NCBI GenBank assembly: GCA_023413895.1
Contig: JAEZOU010000014.1
Span: 1-64,000, forward strand
Direction of reading: 5' to 3'
Source of the DNA: Bacteroidota bacterium
GTDB lineage: Bacteria; Bacteroidota; Bacteroidia; Bacteroidales; WCHB1-69
DNA: 64,000 nt
Shown in pieces: positions 20,301 through 28,150 of the stretch (position 1 is its first letter; every line of letters starts with the position of its first letter). Below the pieces are notes generated by a model. It made no database searches. It had not been told where the DNA came from and saw nothing but the letters and a program-made list of their open reading frames with translations. A program made the position numbers and the translations under genes.

Positions 20301-21955
20301 GTGAATTCATAATAAGGTGTTGTCAAGTTCTCTACTACTGTCCAAGGATCTAACTCCGACAATCTGTATTCAAAGGTCCAAGTTGTAGTATTAGGGGCTG
20401 GAGTCCATACAACTCTTGCAGTATGGCTTCCTGTTACAGAAGTTAACAAATCATCCATCGGTTTGCGACAAGAAGGAATTATATCCCATCTAAAATCATC
20501 CATATAAACAGTGTTGATGGCTGAACCGCTTCCTGATCTGAAAGCTATATATTTTCCATTTCCTTGATAAGAATCAAAGAAAACAGTAAACTCTTCCCAA
20601 ACAGAGGATGTAGAAGGTGCTAATGTATCGATAGCCACAAAAGAGGATAAGGAATCAGGATGATCCATAATACCCACAATCACTTTATAAGCAGAAGTAC
20701 TTGATTTATACAACATAAAATTAATGTATGTATTGTTCATAGGAATCTCGGGAGATAACATTGGTGAAATTCCCATTACCCAATAGGAAGAACTTGCATA
20801 TAAGTATAATGAGCCTGAACCAGAATGATAGTAAGTTGAACTAATGTAAGGATAGGTAGTTGTAGTTCCGCTATAGTATCTTGACCAACAATCAGGATAG
20901 GTTCCTGTACCTGTTCCGTATGTATCGAAATTTTCTTCGTATGGGAAAGTAACCACTACACAAGGATCAAGAGGTGTAGTAACACAAGCTGGTGCACTAG
21001 ATGCTGTAACGTTGTTGGCATATACTGCCTCTACTACATAACAATATTCTGTTGATGGTACAATACCTGCAGTATCTGTATAGGTAAAGTTTTCTAACAT
21101 TTGAGTGTTCAATTGGATTCCATCTTTATACACATTGAAACCCAAAAGATTTTCATTGACATACGAACCCTGAATTGTAAATGGCAAGCCCATTTGTTCT
21201 AAACTGGTTCCATCTTCCCAAGCAGTCCATTCCCAAACTTCTGCTTCACTATTATATGCATATTGCATAGCATTACCTGTACTTACTTCATTCAAATCAC
21301 AACGTGGATTTACCCAAATGCTTTTAGTATTGTCAGAATTTTCCATAGAGATTGCTACCCAATAGTTACCTGCTGGCAAAGTGGTATTGATATTGGCTTC
21401 TACTGCCATAATAGGTCTTTCAACATTTGCCAAGTAGGATGCAGTTGTTCCCTGAACACGATAAATTCCTGTCCAATAGGTATTTCCAATCACATTGGTG
21501 GAAGTATCACCCCAAATTGGAGTGGAGGTCGTTGTAGGCTGATGATCAAAGATAGCCACATAAATTGCAGTAAAAGTAGATGTATCAATTGATGCACCTG
21601 TTTCATACGCATAAAATGTCATCTTACTGATTTGTGCTGCAGCATTCAACTCAAAATCATCAGCAACCATAAACCCAGAGGAGTGTCTGACATTGTTACC
21701 AAAGTTACCTTGACCGCCATACATAGCACTCACATCAGCACCGTTGGCACCGACCCCATAATGAGTAACCATATCCGCTTGGTTAAACAAATTTAAACGC
21801 GCAGGATTTGTTGTGCCTTCTGGCACACCCCAATCCACTCGCACTGAAGAATACGAAAGGGCTGTTGCCACCACATTTGATGGCGGATTGCTCTGTGAGA
21901 ATATCGCTAACGGCAACATCAACAATAAACTCAACAAAATTGTCATTCTTTTCAT
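14378..21955 (-). CDS. Giant modular T9SS adhesin, 2,525 aa, eight choice-of-anchor J modules
   Basis: Signal peptide MKRMTILLSLLLMLPLAIFSQ, then an FN3 domain (SNPPSNVVATALSYSSVRV) and an N-terminal unit up to about residue 330. Eight modules of about 250 residues follow, entering near residues 337, 592, 842, 1098, 1345, 1598, 1848 and 2105. Each opens with a variant of LPYTENFDTYGTGTGTYPTC followed by Trp, has a beta-sandwich of the cleaved-adhesin type, and ends in an FN3 domain. A last FN3 (~2265), an InlB-like repeat (~2360) and a T9SS type A sorting domain (YPNPATSQIQIQV to TKRFVKR) finish it. The family includes the hemagglutinin domains of Porphyromonas gingipains and HagA. Inferred role: surface adhesion to glycans, host tissue or other cells. 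It is a diverged paralogue of the gene at 1-6955, with eight more regular modules instead of seven. Confidence 0.93.
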   Translation of the reverse strand: MKRMTILLSLLLMLPLAIFSQSNPPSNVVATALSYSSVRVDWGVPEGTTNPARLNLFNQADMVTHYGVGANGADVSAMYGGQGNFGNNVRHSSGFMVADDFELNAAAQISKMTFYAYETGASIDTSTFTAIYVAIFDHQPTTTSTPIWGDTSTNVIGNTYWTGIYRVQGTTASYLANVERPIMAVEANINTTLPAGNYWVAISMENSDNTKSIWVNPRCDLNEVSTGNAMQYAYNSEAEVWEWTAWEDGTSLEQMGLPFTIQGSYVNENLLGFNVYKDGIQLNTQMLENFTYTDTAGIVPSTEYCYVVEAVYANNVTASSAPACVTTPLDPCVVVTFPYEENFDTYGTGTGTYPDCWSRYYSGTTTTYPYISSTYYHSGSGSLYLYASSSYWVMGISPMLSPEIPMNNTYINFMLYKSSTSAYKVIVGIMDHPDSLSSFVAIDTLAPSTSSVWEEFTVFFDSYQGNGKYIAFRSGSGSAINTVYMDDFRWDIIPSCRKPMDDLLTSVTGSHTARVVWTPAPNTTTWTFEYRLSELDPWTVVENLTTPYYEFTGLDANTNYTYLARVKTICTDGESEYLEGEIDFTTFCEPISQIPYSEGFDDYGTGSSAHHPCWTIVPGSYSYYPYINTTNNGGVGSLYFYSTTTATTAASFALDESIQVNRLFMTLDGRTSNVAYHLLVGVMTNPDSLSTFVVVDTLTIETTNTWTPQTVDFSSYTGNGRHIAFCTPDTTNNFYIDNLFLAETQTCVMPGDVTLVESLTNSITVAWAPTGTNVASYELEIMNMSDSIVTNVTGIQDTSYVATGLSINTEYSFRVRAYCDDQTHSYWTENVSFRTACNPISELPYIEHFDDYGVNNGAFPYCWTRPLTYISGTTIAPYIVNAYSVSAPNSLRLQSNRAWAATQAIDADLHGLQLSFYYNKEGATSGVLEVGVMSNPADTSTFEVVGVLDPGTSYKTWYFAEFNLDSTLLTGTGNHIAFRMVPTIANNTSWFYWIDDVMIDYIPSCPRPTDITIANITGTTADVSWSANTAATGWNVRYRQLDTDTWTEVPAYNNNISLTGLNPNTHYEIEVKLYCGTEESFYSIAETFATSCGAISSFPYTENFDLYGTGSGTFPTCWDKYYSTSGNYPYIYATYNFSAPGSAYMYGSSTNYSLAIMPEVDPTINMNTLAVSFMLRKGTATYNLIVGVMSHPDSISSFVPVDTVTTSATNVWEELMVSFANYQGTGRYIAFKSHKGATYLDNVMLDLIPTCFRPTDVTVTAKTENSIDIAWTPGADEIEWNLAYQPIDSSDWTIVEFITDTFYTINNLQPGTAYNIKVRSVCNGEVTEYSYAITEATNCLPVATLPYMESFDTYGTGTGTYPTCWTKYNSGTTTYPYINSSNYSSSPGSMYMYGTTSYYTIAITPEFEESIDLRTLKLSFKMRTGTATYEMVVGTMTNPLDPTTFHEVGRVYVDEINTWEDKVVYLMGCNENDRYIAFKCGDLSATNSYYFDDLVIEQAEECITPQYVTVDQITYNSATLSWNASESETNFEVLYSETGFSIDTVFPISVLDNPFTLTGLQPETTYDFYVRTICSNGETSAYSQVVTFTTTCAPKSIPYTNSFDDGATGTSAFPDCWTKVGAGTNYIHATNKFNGVGGLYFYTTSSNYVFAVLPEFNVDVNQLQVNFFGKFTNMSYYVDLGVMTDPTDTSTFELVSRIEPRTLVWNSFSIPLNNYQGTGRYIAIRSQSTTSNYLQMDNLVVDYAPICVKPTQVACDNITLTTAELSWNSGNVGTSWEVAYGPEGFNPNVQTTGSNVVTATSTLYTLTNLLPGTMYDVYVRTMCGGDDGNSEWSSVYNFRTDCEEITQLPYTDSFDTYGTGTLAYPTCWGRNTSVVSTTDYPYINTTQATPNGAGSLYFYSTANNYTIATTPAISSTLPINTLMATFKLRKASAAYNIVVGVMTDPNDRNTFVPIETLSPTATSNWEEFEVYFNNYTGTAQYIAFLSERDAANYMFLDDFKVEIIPTCIRPKDVIASNETTTTVTLSWTERNDATSWNIEYGPIGFEQGQGTVVSGVTNPYTLTGLTPSTMYDVYVQTACSATDVSLWSNVATFATECGVISTLPYTENFDSYSGTTYNTEGPIPLCWATYTDNDTRPAPHVVGSGSYWYPVSQPNALSFVGSSPATNAYAVLPEFSAPLNTLQVAFAFRMESATSGTLKVGYVTDVNNLATSFVEVATLTNTTTITNDSVDFTSVTATAGRITFLWNYTGSSYYSCNIDDVVVTALVTEEPCDAPVNVQVSPTETAATVTWVSTADAWVVEYKEATAENWTASPTLTSATYNITGLTPSTDYLVRVKAICDTDTESDWSAEIPFTTLAGQVTTYVITASASGPGTITPNGTVTVQEGSDVTFTFAANAGAVVDRLLVDDAETAIPANNEYTFSAVVANHTIAVEFVEETGIEEIDLNAAVALYPNPATSQIQIQVADSRFLGAEMQIFDVYGKLISNTTIETLTTQVDVSQLANGMYMVRINAAEGMVTKRFVKR
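14473..15145 (-). repeat. C-terminal segment shared with the first adhesin (copy 2)
   Basis: Partner of 1-673. It covers the final FN3, the InlB-like domain and most of the T9SS sorting domain. Similarity is highest at the gene's 3' end. Confidence 0.9.
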
Positions 21956-22701
21956 AAGTAAATTAATTTGTTAATAGATTTAAAGGTGCAAAAATGGAGA
22001 AATTTTTTTTGCACAATCTGTCTCCGTTCCCGACATTAACATTTTTTAAGAATTTTAATCTCTTTTTTATTTCATCGCTCTCTGATTGCAGTTCTTTCAA
22101 TTTATATAGTTTATTTTTAAAGAAAAAAAAGGGAAATTTAGCATTATTGGAAAAATCACCCCAACAATAATATATAACACAGAATAAGCTAATGAAAGTA
22201 ACTTTCAAAATTTATCATTTTTTTCTCCAATTTTGCGCAAAGTAAAACTATAAAAAACATTTTATAACCTAAGTTTTCTATTCTCCTCCAATCACTTTCA
22301 CCCAAAACATAAATTCTATATTTACCTAAAATTATATTGAAAAACTTGTTAACTTTACAATAGAAAAATCATCACGACACAACACATTAAAAGTATAAAT
22401 TCTACGCCCCACTAACTTCATATATAGGGAGATATCTGTTCTATATTTGTCAATGACGTGATATAATATCTCATTAACGCTCTCTTCCACTCTTTGTGCT
22501 GTGCACCTCATCACGTACTTTCACGATACTCACAAGTTTTGGCCATTTTTTAAATTGGACCAAATTTCCCCCTCCCGGACTAAAAAAAGGAAAACTTTGA
22601 AATTATTTTGGTGCGTTTGCCGTGAAAAAATTGTACTTTTGCATAGTGATAAAAGTTCTATTCTATTATATCATAAATAATTCTATATCAAAAAGTAACA
22701 T
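21956..22701. other. AT-rich intergenic region between divergent exported-protein genes
   Basis: Upstream of both the adhesin (-) and the beta-helix gene (+). A near-match to the -7 box (CATTTTTG, minus strand 21996-21989) may serve the adhesin. A 7-bp inverted pair (ACGTGAT at about 22455 and ATCACGT at about 22510) flanks ~50 bases. Short open frames on the minus strand (to 22208 and to 22514) have no recognisable product. Nothing else was seen. Confidence 0.6.
22634..22641 (+). promoter_or_regulatory. -7 promoter element
   Basis: TACTTTTG matches TAnnTTTG, about 60 bases before the ATG at 22702. TTTG sequences upstream (22607, 22616) are not at the preferred spacing. Confidence 0.45.
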
Positions 22702-24774
22702 ATGAAAAAGTTAGTAGCCTTCATCATTTTTTTTGCTATATATTCTGCTTCTATTGCGCAAAGTCTAAGCAAAATAAATAATACAACTGCAGAAAACAAC
22801 CAAGTATTAACAGATAATACAATAGTTGTTGCATACAACGGAACTACTGCTACTGTAACTGTAGCCGACAATATTGCTCAACAAGTTACACAAATAGTCT
22901 CGGGCGCTCACGTATCTATAACTTCAAACAATACTTCTACCGAAATTACATACATTCTAAATGGTAGCTCTACCGATGGCGAGTTCTTTTTAAATAGTGC
23001 ATACAACTGCACTATTATTCTTAACGGTCTTACATTAACCAATACTACGCCTAATTTTTGCAGCGCTGCCATTAAAATCCAAAACAGCAATCGTACCAAT
23101 ATAAATGTTGCTTCAGGTACTACTAATACCATTACCGATGCATCTTCTGGCTCGGATAAAGGATGCCTCCTCGTAAAAAGTGAGGCTATATTTAATGGAA
23201 ACGGAACACTTAATATCATAGGAAACCTTAAACATGGTATTAAAACAGATGAATATGTTGTAATTAATGATGCTACAATAAATATTACTTCTGCTGCTGG
23301 TGACGGAATCTCTTGTAATCAATATCTTCTTGTAGAAAGTGGCACTATTAACATCAGCGGTACCGATGACGATGGCATTCAATGCGATATTGATGGCAAT
23401 GCTTCTACCGGCTCAACCAACAACCACGAAAACGAGGATTCTGGAAATATCTATATCTGCGGCGGAAATATTAATATCAACTGCCCCGCAACTGCTGCAA
23501 AAGGAATTAAAAGCGAAGGAAATATCTATATATCTGACAATGCTAATATTAGCATTACAACAACTGGAAATGGATCTTGGGATGAAGATGACTTGGAAAC
23601 CAATGCCGCTTGCGGAATTAGCGCTGACGGAGATATTGATATTAGTGGTGGTAATATATCTCTTACCGCTACTGGTGCCGGTGGAAAAGGTATTAAATGT
23701 GATGGCTTCTTAATGGTTAGTGATGGCTATATCTCTATCTCCACCTCTGGAAATATATATTATAATAATGGAACTACCGAAAATAATAACTATACCGGAA
23801 ATACCGATAATATTGACAACGACCTTTACTCCTCACCAAAAGGTATTAGAGTGGGTGTGAAAACAGAAAATGGAAACAGCTATACCTATAGTGGAGGAAT
23901 AGTTATCAGCGGAGGAATCATCAAAGTAACTACTAGCGGAGTAAATGGCGAAGGTATCGAAAGCAAAAATAGCTTGGAAATCAGTGGTGGCGAAATTTTT
24001 GTTAATGCATACGATGATGGTATAAATGCAGGACAAGATATTAACATTACCAACGGATATATCTATTCTCGATCTACAAACAACGATGGAATTGATGCTA
24101 ATGGAAACCTTTACATTAACGGAGGGTTAGTGTATGCTATCGGTGGAAACGCACCCGAAGTGGCTATCGACGCCAACTCCGAAGAGGGTAAACATCTCTA
24201 CCTGAACGGCGGAACCATAATCTCTATTGGAGGATTAGAACAAGGTAGCTTTCTGTCTCAAACTTGTTACCAAACCGCTATCGTAAATAGCAATACTTGG
24301 TATTCAATAACTTACAATAACAACACCATCGCTTTCTTTACTCCTTCAATTAATACTAGTGGTCCCGGTGGTGGTCCTGGTGGTGGCCCCGGTGGCTGGC
24401 CAGGCAGCAATTCATCTTCGCTAATAATTTCCACTCCATCAACTCCTACTCTCTATAGCGATGTTACGCCTATAGGCGGCACTGCAATCTTTGAAGAAAA
24501 TTGCTTCCTCAACACTTCGGTAAGTGGCGGAAACTTCGTTAATATTTCCATTTATGGCAATAGCGGGGGTGGAAACTCAATCCAAAATGTTAATGCCGAA
24601 AACATTACTATCAAAACCAAAAATGGAAACATTGTAGTAGAGGGTTGCGATAATTGCGATGTAAAAGTATTCGATATCAAAGGACGATTAGTTGGAAAAT
24701 CAGGTCTCGCCTCTGGTATTTACATCGTTAAAATCAACAATCACCAAGCTTATAAAGTAATTGTTTCAAGATAG
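22702..24774 (+). CDS. Cthe_2159-like carbohydrate-binding beta-helix protein with T9SS sorting domain, 690 aa
   Basis: A signal peptide (residues 1-20, ending ASIAQ) is followed by about 500 residues of short parallel beta-helix rungs with recurring motifs such as GDGISCN, DDGIQCDIDG, GKGIKCDG, GEGIESKN, DDGINAGQD and NDGIDANGN. This pattern is that of the DUF4353 / Cthe_2159 family, which includes a polygalacturonate-binding protein with calcium sites made by these Asp/Asn turns. A Gly/Pro-rich linker (GPGGGPGGGPGGWPGS, 24361-24408) separates it from the C-terminal part, which ends in a T9SS sorting domain (VKVFDIKGRLVG to IVSR). Expected on the surface or released. Binding to pectin-like glycans is inference. 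It stands alone with its own promoter. Confidence 0.85.
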   Translation: MKKLVAFIIFFAIYSASIAQSLSKINNTTAENNQVLTDNTIVVAYNGTTATVTVADNIAQQVTQIVSGAHVSITSNNTSTEITYILNGSSTDGEFFLNSAYNCTIILNGLTLTNTTPNFCSAAIKIQNSNRTNINVASGTTNTITDASSGSDKGCLLVKSEAIFNGNGTLNIIGNLKHGIKTDEYVVINDATINITSAAGDGISCNQYLLVESGTINISGTDDDGIQCDIDGNASTGSTNNHENEDSGNIYICGGNININCPATAAKGIKSEGNIYISDNANISITTTGNGSWDEDDLETNAACGISADGDIDISGGNISLTATGAGGKGIKCDGFLMVSDGYISISTSGNIYYNNGTTENNNYTGNTDNIDNDLYSSPKGIRVGVKTENGNSYTYSGGIVISGGIIKVTTSGVNGEGIESKNSLEISGGEIFVNAYDDGINAGQDINITNGYIYSRSTNNDGIDANGNLYINGGLVYAIGGNAPEVAIDANSEEGKHLYLNGGTIISIGGLEQGSFLSQTCYQTAIVNSNTWYSITYNNNTIAFFTPSINTSGPGGGPGGGPGGWPGSNSSSLIISTPSTPTLYSDVTPIGGTAIFEENCFLNTSVSGGNFVNISIYGNSGGGNSIQNVNAENITIKTKNGNIVVEGCDNCDVKVFDIKGRLVGKSGLASGIYIVKINNHQAYKVIVSR

Positions 24775-25379
24775 TTATAACTTACCATTATACATTTTAA
24801 TTGTCTGTTTTTTGGATTATGATTTGGGCGTTCCGGCTCTTTCTACGCACATTTTGCTTGCAAATATAAACGATCATGCAAGTTGTCTTGCCATACTATA
24901 ATTTAAGCATCTTGCGCTTGGCCCCACGCGCACGCCGTCGGGCTTTCCGCTCAAATTTCGCAGCGCCAGCCCGCGCCACCAATCCGCAAAAACAAAAACT
25001 CCGAGCACTAACTGCAACATAGCTCGCGCCACACTTAGCCGCAATTTCTCCTCGTCCAACCATCATTCCTAATGCCTCACTCATAACTCCTAATTCCCTA
25101 TTCATTCTTGGCGCTGCTCATAACCGCTGCAATCCCTAACGCAACGCGCTGAACGATAATGTTGGCAGGGCGGCGACAGCTCACCTTGGCTCCGAAGCAC
25201 TCGCTCCCCGCGCCGCCTAAAAGAATCAAAAACCAAAAATCAACCTTCAAATTTTATGTCATCGGTTGAATAGATCTTTGCAAACAATGGCTCTGCACAT
25301 AATTAAAAAAAGAGTATCTTTGCAATTGAAAATTCAAATTCGTTAATTATAAAATTTTGTTGTTATACAATACATTATT
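24775..25379. other. Intergenic region with a GC-rich, repeat-like island (about 24820-25235)
   Basis: About 410 bases are far richer in G and C than the rest of the window, with GCGC- and CCGCGCC-type runs and a TAATTCC/TAATGCC-type minisatellite at 25065-25105. On the minus strand GTTAGGGATTGCAGCGG (25141-25125) and AGCGGAAAGCCCGACGGCG look like the halves of one motif separated by about 170 bases. The short open frames inside (24874-25105) have arginine/alanine-rich products unlike real proteins. I read it as a non-coding dispersed repeat or remnant. Confidence 0.5.
25292..25322 (+). promoter_or_regulatory. Promoter of the transglutaminase-like lipoprotein gene
   Basis: TATCTTTG (25315-25322) is an exact -7 match. 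TCTG at 25292-25295, 19 bases upstream, is a near -33 element. Confidence 0.5.
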
Positions 25380-28046
25380 ATGAGAAAAAACTACATTATT
25401 CCACAACTAGGAGCTATTATTCTCGCTATTTTTCTCTCCTCTTGCAACAAAGAGGAGCACCTAATCAACGATAAAAGCTATCGCGAAACCGTTCACCAAG
25501 ATTTCTTGGCGCGCCAAGAGTTAGCAAAAAATCGCTCCACAGAACTCTTTTCTATCTTTGAAACTGAAAATCTAACACTGCAAGAGCGCGAAGCTTTGGA
25601 GTTTTTATACGCTTATATGCCTCTTAGCGACTTAGCAGATTATAACGGAGAATTTTTTCTCAACCAAACACGCTATGCGTTGCGCGCCCGCGATACTTTT
25701 GCTTGGGGGAAAACTATTCCTGAAGAGATTTTCCGCCACTTTGTCCTTACCTACCGAGTTAACAACGAAGACTTGGATACTGCCAGAATGTTCATTTTCA
25801 ACACTTTAAAAGATAGAATTAAGAACATGAGTATGTACGATGCGGCTTTAGAGGTAAATCACTGGTGCCACGAACACGTTGCTTACCGTCCTGCCGACAT
25901 TCGCACCTCTGCGCCATTAGCAACCATCCGCACCTCGTTGGGTCGCTGCGGCGAGGAATCTACACTGACGGTTACGGCGTTGCGCGCTTGCGGCATTCCC
26001 GCACGACAATGTTACACCCCACGCTGGGCACACTGCGACGACAACCACGCATGGGTAGAAGTTTGGGTGGACGGAAAATGGTATTTCCTCGGCGCCTGCG
26101 AACCCGATCCCGAACTCGATATGGGCTGGTTTGCTTTCCCATCTACACGTACAATGATGGTACATACAAATGCTTTCGGAAAATATAACGGCTCTGAAGA
26201 GATTAACAAACAAAGCCATCTTTACTCATGCCTCAATCTTATGCCTAACTATGCAGAAACCCGCATTGTTACGATTACTGTGAACGACAAAAACGGACAA
26301 CCCGTTCCAGATGCTGCTGTCAAATTTAAACTCTACAACTACTCCGAATACTATCCGCTAGCAACCATCAATACCAACAACGAAGGAAAAGCTTCCCTAA
26401 CAACGGGAATGGGCGATCTTTTGGTTTGGGCTTCCAAAGAAAATCTTTATAACTATGCCCAAATCAACGTTAGAGAAACCGAAAATCTAACAATTACCTT
26501 AGACAAAGAAGCTGGAAAAGAGTATGTGGAAAACTTTAATATGACACCTCCTATGGGAAAACTCAACAAAAAAGAGGTTTCCGAAGAGAAGGTAAAAATC
26601 AACACTCAACGTCTGCAATACGAGGATTCGCTCCGAACCGCTTATATGAATACATTTATGACGGAAGAAAAAGCAAAAACTATTCTCAACGAAAATCTTA
26701 CTCCTGAAGAGGTTTGGACCTTTTTGCATAAAAGTGAAGGAAACCACGCAGAAATCGTGAAGTTTATGAACCAGCACAAAACCAAAAACAGTAAAATCGA
26801 CTTTAAAGGATTTTTAGCTGCTTTGGCAGATAAAGACCTGCGCGATACTCCTGCAGAAATTCTTAACGACCACCTAACCCCAATCGGCAAATTCTCTACC
26901 CATTTTGCACAAGATGAAAATATTCCTGAAACAGAACGTATTGATATTTACAACAAAGGAATTTTGCCTGCTCGTATCTCTAACGAGTTGATTCGTCCTT
27001 GGAGAAGCTATTTAGCTGAAAAGATGGCTACTGAAGTGGGTAACGACGCTACATATATAAAAATAAAGGAGTGGATTTTGAAAAATATTACCATAAACGA
27101 TGAAGAGAACTACTCTCGCTGCCCAATCTCTCCTCGCGGCGTTTTCGACCTTCGCGTTAGTGATGCTCACTCTCGCGACATCTTCTTCGTGGCTGCTTGC
27201 CGCTCGTTAGGTTTACCTGCCTACTTAGACAATGCCAACGGACAACTTTATGCATTTGGCGAAGGAAATTGGCAAAAAGTAAACTTTGAAGAATCTGACA
27301 AAAACAACGTGACCAACGGAACTCTAATTATAAACTTGCCAGAAAATTTAGGCTTTAAACCTGAATATTGGATTCACTACACTTTGGCCCGCTTTGAAAA
27401 TGGAGATTTTGTAACTTATGACTTTGAAAACGACCCGCGCGTGGCTGAATTTCCCGTGAAACTCTCTCTAACTCCTGGTTATTATATGCTCTCTACAGGC
27501 AACCGCTACAGCGATGGCGCTGTGGTTTCACGTCTCGAATTTTTCAATGTAAAAGAGGGTGAAACTATTGAAAAAACGTTAACTATAAGAGAGTTAGAAA
27601 GAAGAGATGTGGTTTATGCAACGCTCAATACCAATCACAATGCAATTTTGAATGGTGAAATTATGCCAATTTCACAACTCCTGCCATCCAACAACAACAT
27701 ATTCTGCTTCATTGACCCAACCCGCGAACCGACTAAACATCTATTAAAAGATATCGCTACGCATAAAACTGAATTTGAAAAATGGAATGGAAAAATTAAT
27801 TTCATTGTTCCAGAAGATAAAAATGCACCTGATTTCAATATTGACAAATGGAATCTTCCTAAAAATCGTAACTTCACCATTGATCAAAATCGCGAATTGA
27901 TGAATTCCATCATTAAAGAAGCCAATTTTGAATTTAAAGATGAATACCCTTTGGTATTGATTATAAAAAATGATGGAAAAATAACCTTCAAGAGTGAAGG
28001 TTATCGCATCGGAACTGCTTCGCTAATATATAAAACGTTGGAATAA
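25380..28046 (+). CDS. Transglutaminase-like domain lipoprotein, 888 aa
   Basis: Lipoprotein signal with lipobox LSSC (residues 21-24). The first core has the Cys-His-Asp triad of the transglutaminase/protease-like fold: RCGEES near 188, DDNHAWVEVWVDGKWY near 220, and an Asp in ACEPDPELDMGW near 240. A carboxypeptidase-regulatory-like beta domain follows (VTITVNDKNGQPVPDAAVKF, about 300-370). Around 580-640 there is a second core-like segment (RDIFFVAACRSLGLPAYLD, GEGNWQKVNF) with no catalytic Cys or HAW motif, apparently degenerate. The C-terminus (about 740-888) resembles a thioredoxin-like or redox-associated tail but is not diagnostic. Likely a periplasmic or surface peptidase or amidase of unknown substrate. 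Confidence 0.82.
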   Translation: MRKNYIIPQLGAIILAIFLSSCNKEEHLINDKSYRETVHQDFLARQELAKNRSTELFSIFETENLTLQEREALEFLYAYMPLSDLADYNGEFFLNQTRYALRARDTFAWGKTIPEEIFRHFVLTYRVNNEDLDTARMFIFNTLKDRIKNMSMYDAALEVNHWCHEHVAYRPADIRTSAPLATIRTSLGRCGEESTLTVTALRACGIPARQCYTPRWAHCDDNHAWVEVWVDGKWYFLGACEPDPELDMGWFAFPSTRTMMVHTNAFGKYNGSEEINKQSHLYSCLNLMPNYAETRIVTITVNDKNGQPVPDAAVKFKLYNYSEYYPLATINTNNEGKASLTTGMGDLLVWASKENLYNYAQINVRETENLTITLDKEAGKEYVENFNMTPPMGKLNKKEVSEEKVKINTQRLQYEDSLRTAYMNTFMTEEKAKTILNENLTPEEVWTFLHKSEGNHAEIVKFMNQHKTKNSKIDFKGFLAALADKDLRDTPAEILNDHLTPIGKFSTHFAQDENIPETERIDIYNKGILPARISNELIRPWRSYLAEKMATEVGNDATYIKIKEWILKNITINDEENYSRCPISPRGVFDLRVSDAHSRDIFFVAACRSLGLPAYLDNANGQLYAFGEGNWQKVNFEESDKNNVTNGTLIINLPENLGFKPEYWIHYTLARFENGDFVTYDFENDPRVAEFPVKLSLTPGYYMLSTGNRYSDGAVVSRLEFFNVKEGETIEKTLTIRELERRDVVYATLNTNHNAILNGEIMPISQLLPSNNNIFCFIDPTREPTKHLLKDIATHKTEFEKWNGKINFIVPEDKNAPDFNIDKWNLPKNRNFTIDQNRELMNSIIKEANFEFKDEYPLVLIIKNDGKITFKSEGYRIGTASLIYKTLE

Positions 28047-28052
28047 AGCAAT

Positions 28053-28094
28053 ATACGATGATATAAAAAAACATCATTTTTTATCTCATCGTAT
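28053..28094. repeat. Inverted repeat ATACGATGA ... TCATCGTAT
   Basis: Perfect 9-bp arms at 28053-28061 and 28086-28094, with a weak inner hairpin ATGAT/ATCAT (28058-28077) followed by TTTTTT. It could end the lipoprotein gene, or be an operator just before the -7 box of the next gene. Confidence 0.5.
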
Positions 28095-28106
28095 TCAAAA
28101 AAAAAT

Positions 28107-28114
28107 TATCTTTG
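28107..28114 (+). promoter_or_regulatory. -7 promoter element
   Basis: TATCTTTG, an exact TAnnTTTG match, 36 bases before the ATG at 28151. It overlaps the in-frame TTG at 28112, which therefore cannot be the start. Confidence 0.55.
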
Positions 28115-28150
28115 CACGTTAAATTTATTATTCACAAAAAAACTACTATT

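Noticed and set aside
14378..21955. Regular spacing of repeats taken at first as a CRISPR-like or satellite array
   Set aside because: The 750-bp period corresponds to in-frame protein modules with diverged codons; no short identical repeats with spacers exist.
21963..22514. Two short minus-strand open frames upstream of the second adhesin
   Set aside because: AT-rich region, no promoter or ribosome-binding context, and products without recognisable features.
24874..25105. Overlapping 61- and 69-codon frames in the GC-rich island
   Set aside because: Frames are open only because of high GC; the arginine/alanine-rich products look non-coding.
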